From positions 1-64,000 of the forward strand of contig NZ_LT960614.1 in NCBI RefSeq assembly GCF_900231165.1: a stretch of 64,000 nucleotides of DNA. The letters are read 5' to 3'. Every line of letters starts with the position of its first letter. Within the stretch, counting starts at the first letter, position 1. The position numbers and the translations under genes were made by a program. Under the pieces are notes generated by a model. It was not told the origin of the DNA and did not search any database. It saw only the letters and a list, made by a program, of their open reading frames with translations. This DNA comes from Hartmannibacter diazotrophicus. Its GTDB lineage: Bacteria; Pseudomonadota; Alphaproteobacteria; Rhizobiales; Pleomorphomonadaceae. Positions 57,281 through 64,000 of the stretch are shown here, piece by piece.

Positions 57281-58234
57281 TTACGCGTAAGCGGCGACCG
57301 GGGAACTGCCGAGGAGCGAACGCCGGACGTGGGCTTCCAGCCAGTTGATGGCCGGGTCGCCCATCGACAGGTTGTGACGCAGGATCTGCATCTGGAAGTC
57401 CGGGAGCTGGATGGGCGGCGGATAGGCGACGAGATCGAAATAGTCGCCGAGCTTGCGGCAGACGCGCAAGGGGGCTGTGAGAATGGCATCGGACTTCGCG
57501 ACGGCCGCGAAGGCGGGAATGAACTGCGGCATCACCATCGCGATGCGCCGGACTGCGCCGATGGTTCCGAGAACCTGGTCGACCGCACCATGGCGGTCGC
57601 CGGTGAAGGACACAAGAATGTGATCGAGCGCGCAATAGAGACCGAGGTCGAGCGTATCGCCGATCCGGGGATGGCCGCGCCTTGCCATGACGAGGAAGCT
57701 CTCCTTGTAAAGCGCCGTCGGCACGGTTCGGCCGTCGGGCGTCCTCGTCTTGCTGAAGGCGCCGATCGCAAGGTCGATCGCACCGGTCGCGATAGCCTCG
57801 ATGGCGGCCTCCATCGGCATCGTCATGAAGGTGACGCAGCAGGACGGCGCTTCGTCCGCAAGAATCGTCAGAAGCTCCGGCGCCAGCTCCGTCATGGCGC
57901 TGTCGACGGCGGCAATGGCGAAGTTTCTTCGGGATGTGGCGGGATCGAAGCCGTGCCCGATCTGGATGGCGAGGCGGATCGAGGCGAGCGCCTCGGAGAT
58001 CGGATCGGCCAGTTGCCGCGCCCGCGGCGTCGGGGTCACGCCCGAACCGTTCCTGAGGAACAGCGGGTCGCGAAAAATCTCCCGCATGCGGCCGACCGCG
58101 TGGCTGACGGCAGACTGGGTGAGGCCCAGGTCGTCGGCGACCGCACTCATCTTGCCGCTGCGCATCAGCGCCTCGAAGACGACGAGCAGCGACATGTCCA
58201 GCCGCCTGATATGAACGTTGTCGATATTTCTCAT
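57281..58234 (-). CDS. LysR-type transcriptional regulator
   Basis: 317 aa from ATG 58234. N-terminal winged HTH (about 10-70) with SAVADDLGLTQSAVSHAVGRMRE, then a substrate-binding domain (about 95-300). It is divergent from the iorA/iorB-like operon with 191 bp between, the usual arrangement of a LysR regulator and its target; the effector is unknown. Confidence 0.9.
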   Translation of the reverse strand: MRNIDNVHIRRLDMSLLVVFEALMRSGKMSAVADDLGLTQSAVSHAVGRMREIFRDPLFLRNGSGVTPTPRARQLADPISEALASIRLAIQIGHGFDPATSRRNFAIAAVDSAMTELAPELLTILADEAPSCCVTFMTMPMEAAIEAIATGAIDLAIGAFSKTRTPDGRTVPTALYKESFLVMARRGHPRIGDTLDLGLYCALDHILVSFTGDRHGAVDQVLGTIGAVRRIAMVMPQFIPAFAAVAKSDAILTAPLRVCRKLGDYFDLVAYPPPIQLPDFQMQILRHNLSMGDPAINWLEAHVRRSLLGSSPVAAYA

Positions 58235-58425
58235 GAAGCAAATTCGGTTTCGTTGATAATCATAAGTGATATATCGGATTTGGAACAAGTCAAAACAGGC
58301 GGAGCAACCGCCGATCTGCCCGTCCCTCCGCCGGACGGGGTTCTTGCTGTCGGGACGGGCAACGGCGATCCGTGCATGGAGCGTCGCCTTTGCGGACCGG
58401 ACCCGGCGAATATCCGGAGAAGATC
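58235..58425. promoter_or_regulatory. Divergent promoter region, LysR gene / molybdoenzyme operon
   Basis: It includes the 8-bp palindrome GATATATC (58268-58275) within an AT-rich stretch, about 35 bp from the LysR start. This is a plausible binding region for the regulator, not a proven site. Confidence 0.35.
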
Positions 58426-58884
58426 ATGATCAAGTTGAAGATCAACGGCACCGAGCGGGAGATCGATGCCGATGAAGACACGCCGCTCCTGTGGGCCCTG
58501 CGTGACGAGTTCGACATGACCGGCACCAAGTTCGGTTGCGGCGTGGGCCTTTGCGGCGCCTGCACGGTGCATCTCGACGGCGTCGCCGTGCGCGGTTGCC
58601 AGACGGCCATCGGCGATGTCGGTGCGTCGGAAGTGACGACCATCGAGGGTATCGCGGGCAAGGCCGCCGAGGCCGTCAAGGCGGCGTGGGTGGACCTGCA
58701 GGTGCCGCAGTGCGGCTATTGCCAGTCCGGCCAGATCATGAGCGCGACGGCGCTTCTGACCGACAATCCCAAGCCGTCCGACGACGACATCGTCACCGCG
58801 ATGGATGGCAATGCCTGCCGCTGCGCCACCTATGTCCGCATTCATGCCGCCGTGAAGCGCGCATCCGAAATGATGGAGGGCTGA
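58426..58884 (+). CDS. iorA: Xanthine-dehydrogenase-family [2Fe-2S] subunit (IorA-like)
   Basis: 152 aa with two [2Fe-2S] clusters: plant-type with C38, C43, C46, C58 and a second with C96, C99, C131, C133. It passes electrons from the molybdenum subunit. ATG has GGAG 7 nt upstream. No signal peptide; such subunits are exported with the Tat-tagged large subunit. 4 bp before the large subunit gene. Confidence 0.92.
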   Translation: MIKLKINGTEREIDADEDTPLLWALRDEFDMTGTKFGCGVGLCGACTVHLDGVAVRGCQTAIGDVGASEVTTIEGIAGKAAEAVKAAWVDLQVPQCGYCQSGQIMSATALLTDNPKPSDDDIVTAMDGNACRCATYVRIHAAVKRASEMMEG

Positions 58885-58888
58885 GACC

Positions 58889-61087
58889 ATGCTGCACTAT
58901 CTCCAAGAGCCTCGCGCCTTCCGCTCCTCGCTGCCGGCCGCTTCGCGGCGCGGCTTCCTGAAGGCCATGGGCGGCACGACGGCCGGCCTCGTCATCGGCT
59001 TCGCCATGCCGGGCATCGTTTCGCAGGTCGGAGAAGCCCGGGCCGCCGACATGGAGGCTGCGTTCAATCCCTTCGTCCAGATTGCTCCCGACGGCACGGT
59101 GACCGTGCTGATCAAGCATCTCGACAAGGGACAGGGCATCGCGACGGGCCTCGTGACCCTTGTCGCCGAGGAACTCGGTGCCTCCGTCGGACAGATGAAG
59201 GCCGAATTCGCTCCGGCCAACGTCGAGCTCTACAAGAACCTCTTCTTCGGCATCCAGGGCACCGGCGGGTCGACGTCGATGGCCAACTCCTTCGAGCAGT
59301 ATCGCAAGGCCGGCGCCGCCGCCCGCGAGATGCTGAAGGCCGCCGCCGCCAAGGACTGGTCCGTGCCGGCCGGCGAGGTCACGATTGCCGATGGCAAGCT
59401 CGGCCACGGCGACAAGAGCGCCGGTTTCGGCGACTTTGCCGCTGCCGCGTCCAAGCTCGAGGCGCCGCAGGACCCGCCGCTCAAGACCCCCGAGGAATGG
59501 GTCTATATCGGCAAGTCCTTTCCGCGTGTCGACGTGCCGGCCAAGTCCGAGGGCGGGACCGGCCTCTACGGCCTCGACGTCAAGCGCGATGACATGCTCG
59601 TCGTCACCGTGATTCGTCCGCCGAAGTGGGGCGCGACGGTCAAGGACTTCGATGCCGCCGAGGCGCTCAAGGTTCGCGGCGTCGTCGACGTCAAGTCCGG
59701 GCCTTTCGGCGTCGCGGTCTTCGCCAAGACCACCTGGCCGGCGATCAAGGCCCGAGACCTCGTCAAGGTGACCTGGGACGACAGCAAGGCCGAGACCCGC
59801 GGCACGGACGAACTGCTGGCCGAATACCGCAAGGCGGCCGACATGCCCGCCGCCGTGGTCAAGGACGCCGACGCGGAGGCTGCCCTTGTCGCGGCTGCCG
59901 AAACGGTCGAGATGGAATTCGCCTTCCCCTTCCTCGCCCACGCGCCGATGGAACCGCTCAACGTCACGATCCTCGCCGATCCCGGCAAGTCGGTCGAGAT
60001 CTGGACGGGATCGCAGATGCAGACCGTCGACCAGATGGTTGCCGGCTCGATCCTCGGTGTGACGCCCGACAAGGTCACCATCGACACCCGCTGGGCCGGT
60101 GGCTCCTTCGGCCGCCGTGCTGTCTACAACAGCGAGTATGTGGCCGAGGCCGCCCTCGTCGCCAAGGCGTGGGGCAAGGTCCAGCCGCTGAAGATCGTCT
60201 GGACCCGCGAGGACGACATCAAGGGCGGCTACTACCGGCCGATGTATGTCCACAAGGTCCGGGCCGGCGTCGACGCCGAAGGCATGATCATGGGCTGGCA
60301 GCACCGCATCGTCGGCCAGTCGATCTTCACCGGCACCGCCATGGAGAAGATGGTCGTCAAGGACGGCATCGACGAGGCCTCGGTCGAAGGCATCGCCGAC
60401 ACGACCTATGCCATCAACGGCTTCCGCCTCGAACTGGCATCGCCGAAGGTCGGCGTTCCGGTCCTGTGGTGGCGCTCGGTGGGCCACACCCACACCGCCT
60501 ACGTGATGGAGACGGTGATGGACGCGCTCGCCGCCAAGGCCGGCAAGGACCCGGTTGCCTTCCGTCTGGAGCATCTCAAGGACGATCCGCGCAAGGTGGC
60601 GGTCCTGAAGCTCGCTGCGGAAAAGGCCGGTTGGGACACGGTTCCCGCCAAGGGCCGCTATCGCGGCGTTGCCGTCCACAAGTCCTTCAACACCTATGTC
60701 GCCGAGGTCGCGGAAATCACCTACGACGCCGGTAACTTCAAGGTCGAGAAGGTCGTCTGTGCCGTCGACTGCGGCGTCCCGGTCAATCCGGACAACATCA
60801 AGGCGCAGGTCGAGGGCGGCGTCGGCTTCGGCCTCGGCGCGGTGATGCGTGATGCCATCACGCTGACCGGCGGCGAGGTCGACCAGTCCAACTTCGACAC
60901 CTACGAACCGCTGCGCATGTCCGACATGCCGGAGGTCGAGGTGCATATCATCCAGTCCGCCGAGGCGCCGACCGGCATCGGCGAGCCGGGCGTGCCGCCG
61001 ATCGGACCGGCGGTGGCCAACGCCATCTTCAAGGCGACCGGCAAGCACCCGCTAAAGCTGCCGTTCACGACGGGCGACTTCGCCTGA
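58889..61087 (+). CDS. iorB: Xanthine-dehydrogenase-family molybdopterin-binding subunit (IorB-like)
   Basis: 732 aa catalytic subunit. Tat signal SRRGFLK (19-25), cleavage near ARA-AD (about 52). MoCo-binding motif GGSFGRRA, and the catalytic Glu in GEPGVPP (E699). Similar enzymes hydroxylate isoquinoline or oxidise aldehydes in the periplasm, often with a cytochrome c subunit that is missing here. The substrate is unknown; the IorAB name reflects architecture only. Strong terminator downstream. Confidence 0.9.
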   Translation: MLHYLQEPRAFRSSLPAASRRGFLKAMGGTTAGLVIGFAMPGIVSQVGEARAADMEAAFNPFVQIAPDGTVTVLIKHLDKGQGIATGLVTLVAEELGASVGQMKAEFAPANVELYKNLFFGIQGTGGSTSMANSFEQYRKAGAAAREMLKAAAAKDWSVPAGEVTIADGKLGHGDKSAGFGDFAAAASKLEAPQDPPLKTPEEWVYIGKSFPRVDVPAKSEGGTGLYGLDVKRDDMLVVTVIRPPKWGATVKDFDAAEALKVRGVVDVKSGPFGVAVFAKTTWPAIKARDLVKVTWDDSKAETRGTDELLAEYRKAADMPAAVVKDADAEAALVAAAETVEMEFAFPFLAHAPMEPLNVTILADPGKSVEIWTGSQMQTVDQMVAGSILGVTPDKVTIDTRWAGGSFGRRAVYNSEYVAEAALVAKAWGKVQPLKIVWTREDDIKGGYYRPMYVHKVRAGVDAEGMIMGWQHRIVGQSIFTGTAMEKMVVKDGIDEASVEGIADTTYAINGFRLELASPKVGVPVLWWRSVGHTHTAYVMETVMDALAAKAGKDPVAFRLEHLKDDPRKVAVLKLAAEKAGWDTVPAKGRYRGVAVHKSFNTYVAEVAEITYDAGNFKVEKVVCAVDCGVPVNPDNIKAQVEGGVGFGLGAVMRDAITLTGGEVDQSNFDTYEPLRMSDMPEVEVHIIQSAEAPTGIGEPGVPPIGPAVANAIFKATGKHPLKLPFTTGDFA

Positions 61088-61112
61088 GCGGGATTGGATA
61101 TGCCTGAATGAG

Positions 61113-61146
61113 AAAGGCGCGGGAGGTTGCTCCCGCGCCTTTTTCC
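61113..61146. terminator. Bidirectional terminator between iorB-like and DUF302 genes
   Basis: AAAGGCGCGGGAG (61113-61125) and CTCCCGCGCCTTT (61130-61142), loop GTTG, perfect 13-bp stem with flanking A/T runs. Confidence 0.92.
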
Positions 61147-61171
61147 TTGCCTGAATTTCCTTGCAGGCCTG

Positions 61172-61576
61172 TCAGGCCGCCTTGGCTTTGGCCGCCAGAT
61201 CGTCGACGACGCTCTTCAGGAGGTCGCGCACTTCCGTCGCGACGGCGCCGAGCGCCGGATTGTCGACGGCCTGCATCGATGCCATCGGATCGATGGCCGA
61301 CACCTCCACGTGGTCGCCCTTCTCCTCGACGACGACATTGCACGGCAGCATGGTGCCGATCTTCGGCTCGGCCTGCAGCGCCTTGAAGGCGAAGCCGGGA
61401 TTGCAGGCGCCGAGAATGACATAGGGACGGAACTCGGCGCCGATCTTGGCCTTCAGGGTTGCCTTGACGTCGATCGTCGTCAAAACGCCGAACCCCTTTT
61501 CCTTGAGCGCGGCCGTCACCGTTTCGACGGCCTGCTCGAATGGCTGGTTGAGAGTGGTGGTGAAGTGATAGCTCAT
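61172..61576 (-). CDS. DUF302 protein
   Basis: 134 aa, a single DUF302 domain: KGFGVLTTIDV, then ILGACNPGFAFKAL with the conserved Cys/Asn-Pro, and VVVEEKGDHVEVSAIDP. No signal peptide. Function is unknown; it is often found near sulfur or redox genes. AGGAGG precedes the ATG. Monocistronic, sharing a terminator with the molybdoenzyme operon. Confidence 0.85.
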   Translation of the reverse strand: MSYHFTTTLNQPFEQAVETVTAALKEKGFGVLTTIDVKATLKAKIGAEFRPYVILGACNPGFAFKALQAEPKIGTMLPCNVVVEEKGDHVEVSAIDPMASMQAVDNPALGAVATEVRDLLKSVVDDLAAKAKAA

Positions 61577-61739
61577 GGTGTCCTCCTGTCCGCGTCGACG
61601 GGTCTGTTCGCGTCAGGGAACGGGAAGGGACGCGTGGCAGTTCCCGCCCGGATCGACCCGGTCAGTGTTATATTAGCAATGTGTAAAATACAAGGCGCAT
61701 CAGATCCGCGGCTAGCACCGCTCTGATGGGGCGGCGCGA

Positions 61740-63149
61740 TCAGGCCCTGTCGGCTTCCGGTGCCGGATCGATCGGCCTTTGCTCGATCGGAAGCCTCAGG
61801 CAGCACAGCAGCCCGTGTGGTTCGACGTTCCGCAGCTCCAGTGCCCCCTTGTGGTCGGTCGTCACCTGAAGAGCGATGGCAAGGCCGAGGCCGAAGCCGC
61901 CCCGGCGGTCGCCGCGCCCGTCCTTGTCGTCGGCCCGCACGAAAGGCTTCATCAGTTGTTCGCGGAGATTTTCCTCGATCCCCGGCCCGTCGTCGTGGAT
62001 CTCGATGATGATCCGCTGGTTCTCCTCGTCCGGCCGCAGGGACAGGCCGACGTTCGTGCCGAACTTGAAGCCGTTTTCGACGAGGTTGCCGACACAGCGC
62101 GTCAGGGCTTCCGGCTGGACCGAGGCGACAAGACGCGCCGGCAGGTCGCAGTCGAGCTCCAGACCCATTTCTGCATAGGTGTCCGCCAGCGAGGAAAGCA
62201 GGGAGGCGACGTCGACCCGCTCGAAGGGTTCGGCCACCGAATTGCCGCGCAGGAAGGCGAGTGCCTTCTCCGTCAGCCGGGCGAGCCGATCGATCTCCTC
62301 GATCATTTCGCTGCGCGTCACGTCGTTCGCGATCGTCTCCGAGCGCAGCCGCAGTCTCGTCAGCGGCGTCCGCAGGTCGTGGCCGACGGCGGCCAGCATT
62401 TCCGTTCGCGCCCGGATCATCACCTTCTGGCGATCCCTGAGCCCGTTCAGTTCATGCGCCAGCTGGCGAACCTCCCGCGTTCCCTCGCCGACGAAGTCCG
62501 GCCCGTCCAGCGAGCCCTCCACGGTGGCGACGCGGGCCGAGAGGCGCTCCAGCGGCGCGATCACCGTGCGCTTCATCAGAAGCAGCAGCAAACCGGTCGT
62601 GAGCACGATGGCGACCGCCCCGAACACAAGGACGATGACGGGCGGCGGCGGCTCGGGGACATCGACGCCGGAATGGCTGAAGAGAAGATACTGGCCGTCG
62701 GCAAAGCCGACCGCCACGTCCGGATAGCGGCTGCCCGTGCGGGTTGGCGGCAGGAGGCGGAAATCGATGTTCGCCGGCAACCTGTCGCGCAGCACGCTGG
62801 GGATCAGCATGACCTCGTGGCTCTTGTCATCGAGGCCGTGCGGCTCGACGTCGGGCTTCTCGGCAAGAGGCCGCACATGCGGCACGGCCCGCAGGACGAG
62901 CGCGATCATCTCGTCCTGCTGGTCGACGGGCGTTTCGGCGACCATGGCCGATGTCGTCACGATGCGCGTGACGAAGGCGAGGATGTCCTCTTCGGAGCCA
63001 CGGACGGGCGGGGGGCCGCGAAAGTGATTGAAGAAAATGACGCTCAGGATCACCAGGATGTTGGTGACGACGATCGACAGCGTCACCAGCAACGCGATCT
63101 GCACCGCGATCCGCTGCAGCGCTGGAATGCGGGCAAGGAGCCGGTTCAT
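61740..63149 (-). CDS. EnvZ-type sensor histidine kinase
   Basis: 469 aa. Membrane segments at about 15-40 and 170-192 enclose a periplasmic domain of about 130 aa. HAMP (about 193-245), H-box VGHDLRTPLTRLR with H257, N-box ENGFKFG, G1 DDGPGIE and G2 GFGLGLAI. It overlaps the response regulator stop by 4 bp (ATGA). The pro-rich EPPPPV linker precedes TM2. The signal is unknown. Confidence 0.93.
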   Translation of the reverse strand: MNRLLARIPALQRIAVQIALLVTLSIVVTNILVILSVIFFNHFRGPPPVRGSEEDILAFVTRIVTTSAMVAETPVDQQDEMIALVLRAVPHVRPLAEKPDVEPHGLDDKSHEVMLIPSVLRDRLPANIDFRLLPPTRTGSRYPDVAVGFADGQYLLFSHSGVDVPEPPPPVIVLVFGAVAIVLTTGLLLLLMKRTVIAPLERLSARVATVEGSLDGPDFVGEGTREVRQLAHELNGLRDRQKVMIRARTEMLAAVGHDLRTPLTRLRLRSETIANDVTRSEMIEEIDRLARLTEKALAFLRGNSVAEPFERVDVASLLSSLADTYAEMGLELDCDLPARLVASVQPEALTRCVGNLVENGFKFGTNVGLSLRPDEENQRIIIEIHDDGPGIEENLREQLMKPFVRADDKDGRGDRRGGFGLGLAIALQVTTDHKGALELRNVEPHGLLCCLRLPIEQRPIDPAPEADRA

Positions 63150-63931
63150 TGCTTCTCGCGCACCTCGGCGGAGAACATGTAGCCGACATTGCGAACGGTG
63201 TTGATGAGGCCGCCGTCGTCGGTGTCAGACTGCAGCTTGCGCCTGAGCCGGGAGACCATGATGTCCACGCTGCGGTCATAGGCGCCGCCGCTCACGCGCC
63301 CGCGCGTCATTTCCAGAAGTTGTTCGCGCGGCAGCACCCGTCCGGCATGGCGGCAGAAGGTGACGAGCAGGTCGAATTCGCCGCTCGTCAGCGAGACCCT
63401 CACGCCCTCGTCGTCATAGAGCTGGCGGCGCAGCAGATCGACGGTCCAGCGGTCGAACTGGATGCGGCCGCCGTTGAAGATGTCGCGCGCCGGCTGGCTG
63501 GAGGCCGCCGGTTCTTCCCAGCGCCTCAGGATCGCCCGCACCCGCGCCAGGAGTTCGCGCGGATTGAAGGGCTTGACCATGTAGTCGTCGGCGCCGGTCT
63601 CCAGGCCGATGATGCGGTCGACATCCTCGCCGAGCGCGGTCAGCATCAGGATCGGCATATGCCTCTCGTTCGACCGCAGGCGCCGGCAGATGGCAAGGCC
63701 GCCTTCCCCGGGCAGCATCAGGTCGAGAACGATGAGATCGATGGACGCCTCGGCGAGGATCGCGTCCATGGCTCGCGCGTGCGCCGCGCTCGACACGCGG
63801 CATCCGTTTGCTGCGAGAAACTGTTCCACCAGATCGCGGATGACGGGATCGTCCTCGACGACGAGAATATGCGGTGTCTCCATGACCGGCCAAACCGTTG
63901 CTGAGCCGCGCGCGGGCATCATTCCTATCAT
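63146..63931 (-). CDS. OmpR-family response regulator
   Basis: 261 aa: receiver domain with EDD (26-28) and phospho-acceptor D70 in VLDLMLPG, then winged-helix domain with DRSVDIMVSRLRRKL and NVGYMF. ATG 63931 has AAGGA 7 nt upstream, supporting the long start; ATG 63883 (METPHILVVEDD) would give the usual receiver N-terminus but lacks a clear ribosome binding site. First gene of the pair with the kinase. Nothing annotated from 63932 to 64000. Confidence 0.93.
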   Translation of the reverse strand: MIGMMPARGSATVWPVMETPHILVVEDDPVIRDLVEQFLAANGCRVSSAAHARAMDAILAEASIDLIVLDLMLPGEGGLAICRRLRSNERHMPILMLTALGEDVDRIIGLETGADDYMVKPFNPRELLARVRAILRRWEEPAASSQPARDIFNGGRIQFDRWTVDLLRRQLYDDEGVRVSLTSGEFDLLVTFCRHAGRVLPREQLLEMTRGRVSGGAYDRSVDIMVSRLRRKLQSDTDDGGLINTVRNVGYMFSAEVREKQ

Positions 63932-64000
63932 GTCCGTTCCTTCTCCTTATACGAACGACGAACGGCCGGAAAGCATGGGAGTGCCATGCCCCGGCCGCCG

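Noticed and set aside
58793-61048. 751-codon open frame antisense to the molybdopterin subunit gene
   Set aside because: Composition (runs of D, G, R, H and L without motifs) is that of a mirror frame; the plus strand has Tat, MoCo and catalytic motifs.

Overview
The window is 64 kb of high-GC alphaproteobacterial chromosome, most likely from the Hyphomicrobiales (Rhizobiales). The support is: dnaA-dnaN-recF-gyrB order; an lpiA/mprF-acvB operon; a ferritin-VIT1 fusion (mbfA) behind an Irr-type operator; AddAB instead of RecBCD; a fused tsaE-amgK gene followed by murU; and a DivL-type cell-cycle pseudokinase whose upstream region is rich in GANTC sites (the CcrM methylation target). Genes are densely packed, with many 4-bp ATGA overlaps. 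I see no tRNA, rRNA, CRISPR array, insertion sequence, prophage or defence island.

Layout. 1-6.9 kb: replication block (dnaA, dnaN, recF, gyrB). 6.9-10.6 kb: fxsA, a tiny leader ORF coupled to a Tim44-domain gene, mltA, an Smr gene and a small lipoprotein. 10.8-14.1 kb: gamma-glutamyltransferase and a GH13 alpha-glucosidase. 14.5-15.2 kb: two very small Arg-rich proteins (one DUF1127), each with its own strong terminator. 15.4-16.5 kb: lrgA-lrgB. 17.0-22.4 kb: accessory metabolic cluster (TRAP transporter dctPQM, a thiamine-diphosphate enzyme, and a convergent XylB-like sugar dehydrogenase). 22.5-26.2 kb: an OmpR-type two-component system divergent from a DegP/HtrA protease. 26.6-31.3 kb: lysyl-phosphatidylglycerol synthase/flippase and its AcvB partner, then two small proteins.

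31.3-45.3 kb: ahcY, divL, tsaE-amgK, murU, addB, addA. 45.6-50.3 kb: trxA, three envelope or unknown genes, and hslVU. 50.5-54.3 kb: an acetyltransferase, an SDR, a SnoaL protein, an FMN reductase and mbfA. 54.3-58.2 kb: fbp, a HAD phosphatase, an OmpW-like porin and a LysR regulator. 58.4-61.1 kb: periplasmic xanthine-dehydrogenase-family molybdoenzyme. 61.2-63.9 kb: a DUF302 protein and a second OmpR/EnvZ-type two-component system.

The coding content is mostly recognisable housekeeping. The most unusual signals are non-coding. They are (i) a helically phased array of six GANTC sites in 69 bp upstream of divL, in a region that also holds a perfect DnaA box and a CtrA-like half-site; (ii) a 15-bp stem that fully pairs the Shine-Dalgarno of the DegP-type protease, a candidate RNA thermometer or translational switch; (iii) a 14-codon leader ORF coupled to the Tim44-domain gene; (iv) a 16-bp palindrome upstream of ahcY; and (v) an Irr/ICE-like site at mbfA.
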